NCBI GenBank assembly: GCA_025642065.1
Contig: JAODUP010000045.1
Span: forward strand, 717,001 to 781,000
Length of the DNA: 64,000 nt
Source of the DNA: Paralvinella palmiformis
Taxonomy: Eukaryota; Annelida; Polychaeta; Terebellida; Alvinellidae
Reading direction: 5' to 3'
How positions within the stretch are numbered: position 1 is the first letter of the stretch; each line of letters begins with the position of its first letter. The notes below the pieces were generated by a model. It did not search any database and was not told the origin of the DNA. It saw only the letters and a program-made list of their open reading frames with translations. This document shows positions 39,697 through 50,587 of this stretch, one piece after another. The translations under genes were made by a program, and so were the position numbers.

Positions 39697-42547
39697 ACAC
39701 TAAATTATGTTTTTGTACCAATATTTCATGCAATATTAATCACTCACTTCACTGTGCGATTTATTTTTAAGTGAACAGATGATATGTTGTGGCTAGTAGA
39801 AGATAGTGGCTCACTGATATAATGAATGTTTAGGATTTGAAAGGAGAATTAAATTCAGCTACCATCTTACTTAACCATAATCTGGTCACTGGTTGACTTT
39901 GCTGTACTATTTTCTATATCTAGAGTAGAAGACATATTGCAGACTATGTGCCTAAAGTAATCAAATAGAAGCATTTCATACTCTTCTGGGTTAGCTCTGC
40001 AGGCTCAGAATGAAGCTGTTATAATTATAGATGCCTAACTTTAATCATCCAGATGCCTTAATACTGCCCACCAATTAGTCCATTATCTACTTTGAATTGT
40101 TTATTGGTTTTATGTAAACTGTATGTTATGGTTAGGGTAGCGTGTCCTTGATAACAAATGTCACTTACAGCTGTTGAAAGTTTTAGGTGTTTAGTCTGTT
40201 TACTGTAACTGATGCCTATACTGTCCAGTCTGTGGTTAGATATTATGTGTAAAATGTGGGCAGCATTTATTGTCCAGAATATACATGTCACAGATGTTGA
40301 CTGATTTACTATTTAAGTTGGATGTTGTCCTTATAAAAATTCCTTTGATAGAATATTCCTGAAGAGATTTTACCTATTTTGTGTGCAACATATAAATGGT
40401 AGTAGATTTAATTTGATTTATAGTATTATTAATAATTATATGATTATGTTCGGCAACTTTATAAGGGAAATAAAAAAATAACGCATTTCCAAATTTGTTG
40501 TGAGAAATTGTTATATTAATTAATTTATAAGGATAAATATTCTATGGATTGAGATCTTAGGCAATCTGATAGTGTAGAGGTTTATTTATTATACTTTGAA
40601 CCTCTAACATAAGAGAATGAAGTATGATTTAGTTATTTTGACATAAATACCATTCAAGTATTCTGTGTTGTGACTTTATTATTATTGTGTAGTATTAAAC
40701 AGAGGGAAGCAGGTAAGGTGAAAGAAAGAGGTATTAAGTTTGAAATCACAATCCCTAGATTATTTCCATGGTTAATTTCTCAGATTATATAACCAAAAGT
40801 TTTTTATTCTTTGAATATTACACATTGCTAATGCATTTACTCTTAAAACAGGAATGAAGTTTGATGTTAACAGTATCAGCTCATTAGAAATGTCATCAGC
40901 CTGGGCTGCTGCTATTCCACGTATGATAACCAGACGAGGTGCTATGGCTGTACCTAATACACGAAGATACTCAGATTCAGGTGTGTGATTAGGCATAAAT
41001 ATTGAAATTGCGTGTAGAAAGTCATTGATCAGTAGATGTTTGCTAAGGAGCAAGTGAGCACATGAGTGAGTGAGTATGTATGTGCACCTCTCTCTCTATA
41101 TGTGTGTGTGATAATATTACTTTATGTTGTCATGTCATCTGATTTATTTCAAAATGCTTCTCCCAAAGTAGTTACCTACCTCAAAACAATGTTTAACTTT
41201 ACTTCATTTATTTTACCATGTCGTGTTACAGATGTTCAGTCAGTTCAGTCAACATCATTTGGTATTTGTGGTGTAATGGTAGATTCACAGTCACCACGAC
41301 GTAATTCCATGCAGTCACATGGCTCACATTCCCTTAGCCACAGTGAACAAGAAGACACAACAAGGAGGAAGAAGAAGAAACGTAGACATCGCCTTCGAGG
41401 GGCAAACAGAATTGCACCAATGAATACAAACAACATTCTGTCGGGAGCAGACCAGAGGTCAAAGGCCGAGAGCATTGAGCCAATGAGCAGTGCCATACCA
41501 AGTAGTCAGTGTAGTCGCTGTACGAGTTTGTTATCAACCAGCACCGACCAACCCAAGATGGATGTGATCACTGCAGATGTTCATGACAACAATATCAGTG
41601 ATCCAGAGGATGACCTTGATGAAGGACGTCAACCTGTAGATAGTGATAGTTTTCATTCAGATGACAGCATCTTCACTGTCCCACCAGAGGTACTTGATAA
41701 TGATAACACCTCAGCTCCAGCAGATCATGAGGGTGATGGGACTGAGGTGTCGGGACCAATTCCAAGCAAGAACAGTGCTTTTAAGAAGTACAACAGGCAT
41801 ACACCACCAGTGTCAAATAATAACGTGACATACATGTCCGAACCAGCACATACAGAAAATGTTCCCAACATCTACACAATGGCTGCAACGATGGGATATC
41901 TCCCCCAAAACATGGTGCCAGATTACATAGCCCCACAGCCGAGGTACCCAGCCAGCTTACCAGTGATGTATCCAGGCAGTCCACCTGAAGCATATCAAAG
42001 CTACATCTCTCCACATCATGCCTACAGCATGAACAACTATCCCATGACATACATGCCTCAGGATTTCTTCATGCCTCCTCCCAGTTTCATGCCCTATGGA
42101 GCAGCAGGATTTTATCCTCACCCACTTTCTCCTGTGTCTCCACCATATCTAGGCTATCCATATCCACCTCCTGCTCCAATGTACAGTCCTTATGATGCTT
42201 CTCCGATTCAACTACCTCAGAAAGTTGAGCCTGTCCCCTTCCACTCGACCAAGAAGTATCAACCATCGGTGAAGCCCGAAGCTGCCATTGTTGCTGAAGT
42301 GGAATTTCCTACCAGATCAAAACGTTATAAGGACGGCAGCAGTGTTAAGAAGGCAATGTCATTTGAGAATCCTGCTTTTGAACATCCGAGTCCTACTATC
42401 AAGACAAGAGACATGATACTGAATGCACTCGATGGTCGACACTACGCCGATTTGAAACCAAGCTTAGGTTCACCAAAGTTCTCATCTTCATCAACATATC
42501 ATTTGGACCGTGTTGAACTAGAAAGTGCTTCTGAACAGTCTGTTTAG
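27251..42547 (+). CDS. SMO: Smoothened, class F GPCR of the Hedgehog pathway
   Basis: Twelve coding exons: 27251-27579, 28027-28183, 28571-28780, 33201-33379, 36014-36233, 36948-37071, 38163-38255, 38446-38554, 39057-39245, 39453-39592, 40852-40980 and 41232-42547. All introns are GT-AG and the lengths sum to 3195 bases, an exact 1064 residues plus stop. A signal peptide (about 1-26) precedes the cysteine-rich domain, with [20 protein letters not shown] and GVYMPRCYNE. A linker with [20 protein letters not shown] follows, then seven membrane segments from about residue 213 to 530. [37 protein letters not shown] and [20 protein letters not shown] are close to vertebrate SMO. WRR at 530-532 follows TM7, and ARAFSKRHD and [18 protein letters not shown] continue the conserved proximal tail. 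The tail is long, as in fly Smo. The ATG follows an AG acceptor-like site at 27220, so a 5' UTR intron is likely. Confidence 0.97.
28934..29085 (+). repeat. SINE family D copy in SMO intron 3
   Basis: tRNA-like head (AGTGCACAGATAACGGAGTG and a B-box-like CCAGTTTGAATCCG), then GTTTATGGGATCCTTCCCC and CATATGTCCCAGGTGTGACC. The body matches the minus-strand copy at 2165-2340. Confidence 0.6.
29985..30240 (+). repeat. dispersed repeat F, copy 2, in SMO intron 3
   Basis: Shares ordered blocks with 6445-6640: GGACAGTTCACCCTCAGGTA, GGAAATAATCCAAATTACTG, GATGCCAGATTCGAAGGCGG, AGGAGAAAATTCAAGTGCTC. Class unknown. Confidence 0.5.
31977..32111 (-). repeat. SINE family C, copy with tRNA-like head, in SMO intron 3
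   Basis: Minus strand: AGCCTAACTGGTAGCTCAGT (A box side), then AGGATCAAATCCG (B box), AAAGGGGTTTTATCC and CTACCATTTGCACAAAAGTA. It is diverged and carries an internal deletion relative to 42909-43105. Confidence 0.55.
32550..32637 (+). ncRNA. 88-nt imperfect hairpin in SMO intron 3 (miRNA-precursor-like or tiny inverted repeat)
   Basis: Arms 32550-32586 and 32601-32637 pair over 37 positions with three isolated mismatches, around a 14-nt loop (AAGGTCAAAGCATT). Arm length and loop size fall within the range of animal pre-miRNAs, and the hairpin is on the sense strand of SMO. I do not recognise a known miRNA seed, and a small palindromic transposon remnant would look the same. The structure is seen directly; the RNA role is inference. 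Confidence 0.35.
33569..33640 (+). repeat. SINE family C, 3' fragment in SMO intron 4
   Basis: GGCCCATTTAGCCTACCTTG, TGCACAAAAGTGGTTGTAAA and an ATCAATCATCATC tail. Only the last part of the family unit is present. Confidence 0.75.
36752..36900 (+). repeat. possible SINE of the family D type in SMO intron 5
   Basis: A diverged tRNA-like head (GATGCTCCACCAGCACAATT, then a B-box-like ATGGATCAAATC) precedes GGGGATGTTTCATTTGATCA and GGAGTCATTCCTGGGCC. It is weaker than the copies at 28934 and 37190. Confidence 0.35.
37123..37358 (+). repeat. two (CA)n arrays flanking a SINE D copy in SMO intron 6
   Basis: A (CA)n array of about 58 bases at 37123-37180 and a second at about 37321-37358 bracket a tRNA-like unit at 37190-37320. 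The unit reads GATGGCACACTGATTAGAGC, ACTGTGCTGCAAACC and GTGAGTTCAAATCC, and ends AGGACCAAAGCTAAATAACT. The array starts 51 bases after the exon 6 donor. Confidence 0.75.
38580..39001 (+). repeat. tandem duplication with (CA)n in SMO intron 8
   Basis: A unit containing AATAGTGTAGAATTAAATCA through AACAAGATATAAAGTTAACT occurs at about 38651-38762 and again at 38847-38952 with almost no change. Each copy is preceded by a CA array (38581-38652 and 38823-38848), and a third CA array ends at 39001. It lies between exon 8 (ends 38554) and exon 9 (starts 39057). Confidence 0.9.
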
Positions 42548-42908
42548 TGACCGCTGTCTGCGTTGTGAGCACACCACGGTGAACACTGTCTGTGTAGGTT
42601 AATCACCCGTTGTAAATACTGTATATGGTAGTGTTCATGAAGTCCATTTTATCTTTATTAGTCATATAATGTTAAGCAATTACATAATGTTTAATGTACT
42701 TATTACATCACATGGTCACATCAGTTTCTGAATGGTCACATGATTACTTCTGTTATGATTCTTTAATTACTACTTTAATTTTTGTTTAACTTTGTGTAGT
42801 AATTCTACTGTGAGAGTTTTTGGTGCCCTCTAGTGTATACAAAAAACTCCCCTCTTCTCACCCGTCAGACATACACAGAAGAATGCATCAACATGTATTT
42901 TACATGCA
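42548..42908 (+). other. start of the SMO 3' untranslated region
   Basis: Directly downstream of the SMO stop codon, with no further gene. No AATAAA-type signal is close to the stop, so the UTR probably runs into or past the SINE at 42909. Candidate AATAAA words appear only much further on (about 44531), and I cannot place the cleavage site. Confidence 0.45.
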
Positions 42909-43105
42909 CACAGATGGGGGCGTCTCCTCGATCTAACTGGTAGCGTATTGGATGACCGATCACTACCACCTGAGTTCGAATCCCATGTGTGAGCATATCT
43001 GAAGGGTGTTTCATCTTTGACTTTGTTTCATTACCGTTGGAGGTTGCTCGACCCATTTTGTCTACCATGTGCACAAAAGTGGCTATAAAACATCAATCAT
43101 CACGC
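42909..43105 (+). repeat. SINE family C, best copy with tRNA-like head
   Basis: Head: TCTAACTGGTAGCGTATTGG (A box) and TGAGTTCGAATCCC (B box). Body: GAAGGGTGTTTCATCTTTGA, GGAGGTTGCTCGACCCATTT, CTACCATGTGCACAAAAGTG, CTATAAAACATCAATCATCA. This copy defines the family whose fragments recur about ten times in the window. It probably lies within the SMO 3' untranslated region. Confidence 0.85.
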
Positions 43106-43343
43106 ACACAGATGAATGGAGTGTGAGGTAGTTTAGATGTTATTGTTATTTAAAACGACCTGATGTAATACTCTCTCATTGTTATGTTAACAACCTATTC
43201 ATTGCACGTGTTAAGAGAAGCAACACGCAAATGTTTTTAACCAGATATTTTTAATATTCTTCCATGTAAAGATAATGATGTGTGGTGCTAGTTACTGTGT
43301 ATTATACAATAACTATATATCCTTACAAACACATTTTATTGTT

Positions 43344-43378
<35 letters not shown>

Positions 43379-46300
43379 AGCTATCTGAATTCCTTTCTGA
43401 TGCTGCGAGTTTATATTTAGGAAGCCAATAATGTTCTGATTGATCTTAACAATGACTGAATATAATTGACACTGTAATGCACAAAGAAGTACCATACATC
43501 AGGTTCATAGTTGAGCAGACTATTGATTGTTGGCTAATTTAGTTACCATGAAGGCAAAAAAGCCATGGTCCAACCTAGTTATAATACCATGCTTCACTAG
43601 TTACTAAATTACTTTATATAAAAATATTTTATTAATGTTTTACGTATCTGAACTAAAGTTTTTAATATTATTGTAGCGTAGTTGAAGCGACTGTAAATTA
43701 CTCCGTGACAGTTGGCTTGCAAAATACATATTTTTATGTTCCGATACCTTAATGATGAAGAACGATGACTTGTATGTTTTACTTATTTGATTTAAAGAAA
43801 ATGCATAAAATATAAAATTAGACTGTTTTGTTTTCCTAGCTGTGGATATGTGTGTGTGTGTGTGCGCGCGCGCGCGCGCGTGTGCATGCTAAACGACTGC
43901 TTCAAGTCAATTAGCAGAATTTAGATGGTTGATATGTGTTTTAAACTTTACTTTTAGTGAAGATTCTGGGTTAAAATCTTGTTATTGATGTTGGTATTTT
44001 CAGGAAATCATCTGGCACAGGCTTCAGTACATAATGTAAATTGTTTTGTTTTTTTGCTGAAAGTCGGTGACAAATTGTTTGGATGAAATAACAGACCGAT
44101 CCTGGCGAAATGCGTTGCATCGATTACCAACTGCGGTCTCGGGTTAGAAACAGCTATGGCGTCCACTGTTAACATAGGATGGCAACTTTTCACTAACGAT
44201 AACCACTGGAAATCTTTCAGCAAATTATTTCATTTTACACGGACACTGAGACTAGTATTTGTGCTGAACAATTGTATCTTTCCAAAGGATTTAATAGTGG
44301 ACCGATCTTTCCAGATGAATGACACAGCTATGCCTTAGCTATTCATGCTGACTTGTAGGGGATTTTTTAGGATGGGTTTCAATTGATTAAATAAATTATT
44401 ATAATATAAAACTTTTAGCTGAATATAAATTGATTTTAATGAATATTTTTAAAATATTTAATGTAGAGTTTTGGATTTTTTTTGTTTGTACCTGGGAACC
44501 AATCATATACGTATCACCTGTATATTATTAAATAAAAATGTTATTACATTAGAGTATTACCACCCTTGACATTTACATGTAGTAAACATTGCAAGAATGG
44601 CTGATTCAGAAAATAAAACAGTTCAATTTCAGTACAAGATATCGTGCATAAATACCAGTGTTACGGTAATTAGAATCACCCATTGAATTATGATCTATGT
44701 GATCATTGATTAAATCCATTCACATCATCATGTCAGATGCCGAAGGTTCTACAAACAATAAGTTTGAACTAAACAGGCCGGACCATGACAGCCATGCAAA
44801 TCGCGCTGACCGTTACTTAGTTTAGTGGCATATATCTATTGGATGAAGTCTATGCCATTCCTATTAAATGCAAAAGAACATATTATACAACGTGTATCAT
44901 TATCTGAATATATGTGATGTACATGGATTACAGTGGTATGTTCATTTAATTTTGTGCAACCTTGTTTCATGTAAATAGTGTTATTTCCCACTTAAACCAG
45001 TGAAAATAATGCTTCAACAGTTTGAAACATATGCCAGAAATATTACCTGGTTATAGAGATGCTGAAGTTACTAATTTGGAATTTAATGGTGAAGATAAAG
45101 AGCCGTTGTCAATTAAGTTTGTAATATACATCAAGAGAAGTTAGCTTGAAATACTGCAGTTCTTGTTGAAAGTGTTTCATGTTTATAACAGGCATTAATA
45201 TGGTCGTGCAGTCTGACAATGATTGGTGTGACATGATTGTTGCTAATGCAATAACTAGAGTTACTACTCAGCATATTCCAAGCTACCAGTACTTTTTTGG
45301 ATGATGAACATAAAGACATAACATTTCCACAAAAGTGCCTTCCACTTTCTTTAAATTATAAAATATTAAACTTCATTTTAGACCAATATTGCCGTGACAT
45401 CTTGGATTTGTCAAATACATTTCCAAATAAATTGCGTCGGAACAGGAGAAGTGTGGGGGATTTAATTTTCAGCATCTCCATCCAAGTTCCTAATTGGTTA
45501 TTTTAATGACCAGTATGTTAGTCCAGTCAGATATATTGTGTTCTTGACTATTTTATTTGTTGAATAAAATTTTTAAAAAATTCGGGATAAACATCACATT
45601 CTGCATGGTACACCAATAATGTGTAAAAAATATTATATCATTATTACTGAATAAAGTAGTTATCAATATTTAGACCCACAATTTTAGGTTGATTAATGTG
45701 GAACATGGTTTTGCTTATTACTGAACAGAACTGACTAAGGAAATATGACCTACACACTACACAAAGATCTAGCAAAATTGACGTTAAATCTTTCGTGTTA
45801 GTACATTTGACGACCAACTTATTGTCCAAATGGAGCACGTTTCGACGATCTGCCCCTTTTCGGAAAATATTTCCATTTCGCACTTTTTAATATGTGATAC
45901 GGAAATCATTAGTTCTTTTACAATCGTCAAGTCATTTATTGTTGTATGATCTGCGCAGTAGATTATCATGATATACTACGCCGTAGTCACTTTTGGACAT
46001 GATAACGATATGGTCTTCTAATATTATGTCACGACTAAATGATGACTAGTCACGTGGTAGTTCTCCCTCGAATCTAGTAAATTTCTTTGGCTATTTATCA
46101 AATAATTAAGTTATGGCTAAAATGTGAGTGGAATATACTGTCAACGATGATGAGTGAAGGAAAAGGTTGAACTTATACAACTACAAAATTATACAACTAC
46201 CATTGAACTACATTACAACATGTCAACAGCCAGTAGACAGTAGGATGTATCCGATGTATATACATGATATGACAACCAATTGTAGTTTACAATGTAATCG

Positions 46301-46417
46301 TAATCGAGTGATCATAATTGATTACCTTGGTCCTGTAATGGCCCCAAACCTAAAGTAGACTGAGGTCTATAGTTCAACTCAAGTTCATGTTTCCATATAG
46401 GCCACCACATTTCTCCT
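43106..46417. other. spacer downstream of SMO
   Basis: AT-rich DNA with (GA)n at 43349-43378 and a (GT)n(GC)n compound repeat at about 43852-43880. Short open frames here lack recognisable domains, codon signal or splice partners. Confidence 0.45.
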
Positions 46418-47497
46418 TTAGGATTGCTGCACGAGATCCATCCACACTCTTGAAACGTACTCTCCAATACATATGAGACATGCGAACTGCTCTAGTTCCT
46501 CATCCAACCTGATAGGGACTTCCCTTGTATCTCCGAGTTTAGTCAATGCATCTTGGAAAGCTTCTGTTTTCTGAAGCAATTTGATGGATCGACCATTCAC
46601 AACACCCTTATATGCATTGGTGGTGTCGCAATGTGTGAGTGCACAAATATATATCAGCGCTGTGCACATGTTTTGGGCATACTCCCTTGCTAACTCAGAG
46701 ATGTTAAGAAACCTTCTCTTGTTCCCTGTACCAGTGTCATAGAGGATGATAATCTCAAACTTTGATGTTTGATGTAGCATGATGAAAAAACATCACTATC
46801 TGGGCTACGGATATGTACTGTGCCATAACCTTGTTCTTGGACATACGCACAATACAGGACTATTCTGGTATTTGTCCCTTCCTGGTCCGAGTATAGCTTA
46901 GGTATCTCTGTCTTTTGTTTACTGTTATCCTATCATCACTCTGCAACAAGTGGCAGTTCCCTTGCACTACTGATATCATCTTCCTCAGCTCAAGCTTTGG
47001 CGCAAAGGCATCTGAGCACCTGACTTCATTCATCACGTCCACCAGCTGAGATTTATTCTAATTGTTCATGAGGAAGTTCTTCCAGTCTGCTGGTTTGTTA
47101 GTCAACTGACCACCAATGATTAGTTTCTCACTGGATCTATGTCGCTCTCTTTCCATATCCTTGGTGGAGCCCTCTTGAGAATATCAGTACTAGAAATGAA
47201 GTTAATTCTCTTCGGCATATTGTCAAATATCCGATGAGAAATCAGTTGGAAGTTGCTTGGAATATCTGCCATAGTATGGAAGAGAGCATTGCTATCTTGG
47301 ATGAACATGGTGTTTGCATCATCTGAGAGTGGAGCATCATTAACACCTTTCAGCAAGAACTGCATCCTTTTGGAGTTGTCTGTCTTTGCCATATAACCAT
47401 CAGCTGTGCCGAGACTGTATGGTACTGGACTCAAAGGATATTTCTTTAGTTCATCAACGTTGACTCGATCGCGTGATGTGACTTGACTCCGACTCAT
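46418..47497 (-). pseudogene. broken mobile-element-type gene with a PIN/FEN-like motif
   Basis: Read 47497 to 46418, shifting frames form one protein: KKYPLSPVPYSLGTADGYMA, KGVNDAPLSDDANTMFIQDS, ALFHTMADIPSNFQLISHRI; after a frameshift GGQLTNKPADWKNFLMNN, a stop, VDVMNEVRCSDAFAPKLELR, VVQGNCHLLQSDDRIT. Another frame gives NTRIVLYCAYVQEQGYGTVH and IRSPDSDVF. Then come YDTGTGNKRRFLNISELARE and ALTHCDTTNAYKGV. I recall this arrangement as a highly repeated uncharacterised family in mollusc and cnidarian genomes. The (D/N)TR-VL-A followed by SPD(S/T)DV pattern is that of PIN/FEN-like nuclease folds. At least three frame breaks make this copy nonfunctional. Biochemical function is not established by anything seen here. 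Confidence 0.7.
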
Positions 47498-47833
47498 GCG
47501 ATTCTAAGGGCCATTGATTCCTGCCAATGTAGCTGTAGAAGATGACAGATTGCCAACTGATGACGATATCACCTCCTCCGATAGTAAACCTAAACAGAAT
47601 GATGTGGCTTCTCATTAAAACATAGTGTCAGGGAGTGAGAGTGATGACGATTGAAAAGTTATTGTCGGTGTGTCTCATAACTTGAAAAAATATTTTATGG
47701 AATGAACTTTGCAATTTATTATATGTTCGTTAGCAATGGACTGACTATATTTGCCGTATATTTGTTAATACTACAGTTTATTTATTATTTTTTGTCAACT
47801 ACCAAATATGTGAGAAATTGATACATAGCCGTT

Positions 47834-48060
47834 AGAGCCCTGCACGGGTTGGAAAGCTGAACCCAAATCCGACCCAACCCGCCACTACTCAACACACACC
47901 CAACCCAAACCCACGAATCTCAACCCGAACCCATACTAAAAATGATATTGAACCCGTGCCCAACCCATCCCACAAGACTGTAACCCGTGCCCAACCCAGA
48001 AGACTATAATCCGTGCCCAACCCATCCCACAAGAATGGAGTCCGAACACGAAACATACAA
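47834..48060 (+). mobile_element. possible hAT-type element end with ACCC-rich subterminal repeats
   Basis: AGAGCCCTGCACGGGTTGG at about 47836 resembles the terminal sequence of a common hAT group. It is followed by imperfect repeats of CCCGTGCCCAACCCATCCCA (about 30-35 bases each) to 48030. The opposite end was not found, so this is probably a solo or truncated end. Confidence 0.45.
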
Positions 48061-48592
48061 AATTCCTGTTATTAAGATAATGCATTGAAAAACGAACTCA
48101 ACTTTTCCATTGTAACTTATTCACATCTTTATAATAAAATCATGTAGTATCCTATAGTGACTATTTAATATGATGAATAGCACTATTCATGAATAGGACG
48201 TTATTTACACTGGACGATTTCAAAGTTGTTATCAGTAGCAAAGTTGTTATCAGTAGCAATAGTTGAAATAAAATCACGTCTATTCAAAACATAAGAGTAC
48301 CTCCAATCAGTTAGAATACAATAAATGTCTTAAATAAAACACAATATCTACTAATATCCAATAGTAACAAATATTCCGCATCATGTATCAGTAATGAAAG
48401 AAGGCACAGTGTGACTGACTTAGTTTTTCCAATATCTTACATAACAAGATATATGTGTTGCTTGATAGAACTTGAACACAATGATTAGGAGTACAGTTAA
48501 ATGTATAGAAACAGTCAAACTACTTACTAATTAACAGCTATAACAACACAGCACCTCTCTGTAAAGAGTCCCAGACACTAACCACCTACTGT

Positions 48593-48934
48593 TTGTTTTG
48601 TTGTTCGGGGAGAATCCCCAGGCTGTCGATTATTCGGCACAGCCTCTATGTTGGAGTGTTTGAGAGACTCCCCCCCTACCACTCACAGGGGGAGCAGTAC
48701 GGAAAGATGAAGCCGAAATACCCCGAGGGTGGTCACTGCCAGAGTGTTTTACGTCTCCCTTTATTTTTAATAATTCAGTGGTCACAGTAGCGCCATTTAA
48801 CGTGGTCAGCCACCCACGATGTTATGAGCCGAGGAATTAATCTCTGGAAAAGTTTCGACCTCTTTTTGGGATCGAACCTGTGACCCTTGGCACCAGGTAC
48901 CAAGTGCTTAACCGCTAGGCCACCAAAGCTCACT
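48593..48934 (-). repeat. tRNA-derived SINE, family B, inverted copy
   Basis: Minus-strand counterpart of 14590-14905. The head at about 48934 reads GGTGGCCTAGCGGTTAAGCA, the B box CAGGTTCGATCCC follows, and the body ends at GGGGATTCTCCCCGAACAAC near 48600. It carries a short insertion near 48750-48790 relative to the other copy. Confidence 0.85.
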
Positions 48935-49034
48935 CACCTACTGGTATTATAACAGGTTCCTTTTGAACTCTGTTCAAACCGGAGATAGATTCTTAGCTGT
49001 ATAAACACATACTGGACCAATTCTGTGACGAATG

Positions 49035-49073
<39 letters not shown>

Positions 49074-49248
49074 TAAACTCACTTTTATGTCAACTTTGGG
49101 AACTGGCGGAAAGCTGGTTTTGTGGTGGGGTGGCATTAGAATCGGGTATATTCGACCATCAGTCTTGGAAGATGGTTCGTTACACGTGGCTTTTGATCCT
49201 TTGTTAACCCCCAACTATCACTTTATTTAATATATCGCTCTATCAACG

Positions 49249-49322
49249 AAGGTCGCTCGGCCCATTTAGCCTACCATGTGCACAAAAGTGGCTGTAAAAC
49301 AAATAAATCATCATTATCACCA
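49249..49322 (+). repeat. SINE family C, 3' fragment
   Basis: GAAGGTCGCTCGGCCCATTT, AGCCTACCATGTGCACAAAA, GTGGCTGTAAAAC and an ATCATCATTATC tail. Confidence 0.75.
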
Positions 49323-49326
49323 TTAC

Positions 49327-50001
49327 AGTGATTTAAATGCTGGATAACCAGGCCAAACACCTAAACGACGTCCCTCCAAAGACGCAAATAGTGTACGGAA
49401 TATATACAGCTCTGGACCAACTTCTCTTAGATTGCGCGTACCTGGAAACGTACGGTCTCCACGCATAGAAAACAAAACATCTCAACCGCAGCATAATATG
49501 CCTTGTGATATTTGCTGGAGGGTCAAATACGTCATAAACGTATACATCCAATAAATACTATGACCTACTCGTCACCATTAGAAAATATACATCTGTGCAT
49601 TAGCAGACCGTTATAGCAGAATTACCTTTCTATATATTAACATTTTAAAATCAGACTATAATTATAATATAGGGTTTAGTGTTATTAATGACAAGGAGAC
49701 TAAAGTTAGCCTTGAATGTCATAGTACAGACTGGACATAACTGGACCTAGGAAAGATAATTATATTCCCGTATACAACTAAGGTGAATTATATATACAAC
49801 TAAACTTGTTATATAAAACACACCAACCACACGAGCTGTGTCCAATGCCACCGCTCGAGATGCGATGCAGTGTTTCTATTCCTGAGTCAGGAGTACTTAT
49901 AATGCTTTAAGAGCGTACTGTGCCTGCTACAGTCATTTAAATGCTGGATAACCAGGCCAAATACCTAAACGGCGTCCCTCCAAAGACGCAGAGAGTGTAC
50001 T
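49327..50001 (+). repeat. pair of 70-bp direct repeats about 600 bases apart
   Basis: TTTAAATGCTGGATAACCAG, GCCAAA-ACCTAAACG-CGTC and CCTCCAAAGACGCA occur at 49331-49398 and again at 49935-50001 with about four differences. The 600 bases between show no gene. The pair may be two copies of a short repeat or ends of an undefined element. Confidence 0.7.
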
Positions 50002-50587
50002 TGTGCCAGCAAGCAAGCCCGTGTGTGCGCACATGTGTGCGTGCGTGCGTGTACGTGTGTGCGCGCGTGATATAATGTTAGGCACACTCGTAATTATTCT
50101 AAAGCGATATAACGAATGATTAATACCCTGGACATAATTCATTAAGAGTTTGTACTAACGTCTATTCTCAGTTTCCTAACTCCGACAAGTTCTTCTTAAA
50201 AACAGAATCCACCGTCTGTAGACGTCTATTGATTTCCCTTTTATCATTACGTGTCGGATTACAGGTGACAGGTCCTATACTATGACAGGTAATTGATGTT
50301 CAAGAACATAATTATTGGCCAATGCATAATATAATACTCGGCAGTTACAAGAAGGTGCATAGAGGTTGTCCATAAAATCTTTAAAAGGGCGTCGCCTTCT
50401 GGGAAACCAAGAAGAAGGAGGTGTTAGTTTGCGAGCCCCTTGACAGGAATGTTTATTCAGTATTAATTTATACACATATAGACCCCAGTTATACATTTGC
50501 TGGTTAATCGTCTATATATCGTGGTATTTTCGAGAACATGATTTGTTCTCGTTAGACGGTGTACACAAACTAAGTAGCTGGTGAGCA

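Noticed and set aside
41066..41231. Apparent N-terminal start of a 493-residue frame at 41066
   Set aside because: This part is SMO intron 11. A canonical acceptor at 41230-41231 and phase agreement with exon 11 show the coding exon starts at 41232.
44008..44338. Short frames on both strands near 44.0-44.3 kb
   Set aside because: Considered as a transposase fragment, but no conserved motif could be named.
45030..45506. Overlapping short frames on both strands near 45.0-45.5 kb
   Set aside because: No recognisable domain, no splice partners and stops between the blocks. I could not support a gene.
47836..48060. Telomere-like or satellite ACCC repeats
   Set aside because: Units are imperfect, about 30-35 bases, and follow a hAT-like terminal sequence. 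They are better read as subterminal repeats of a transposon.
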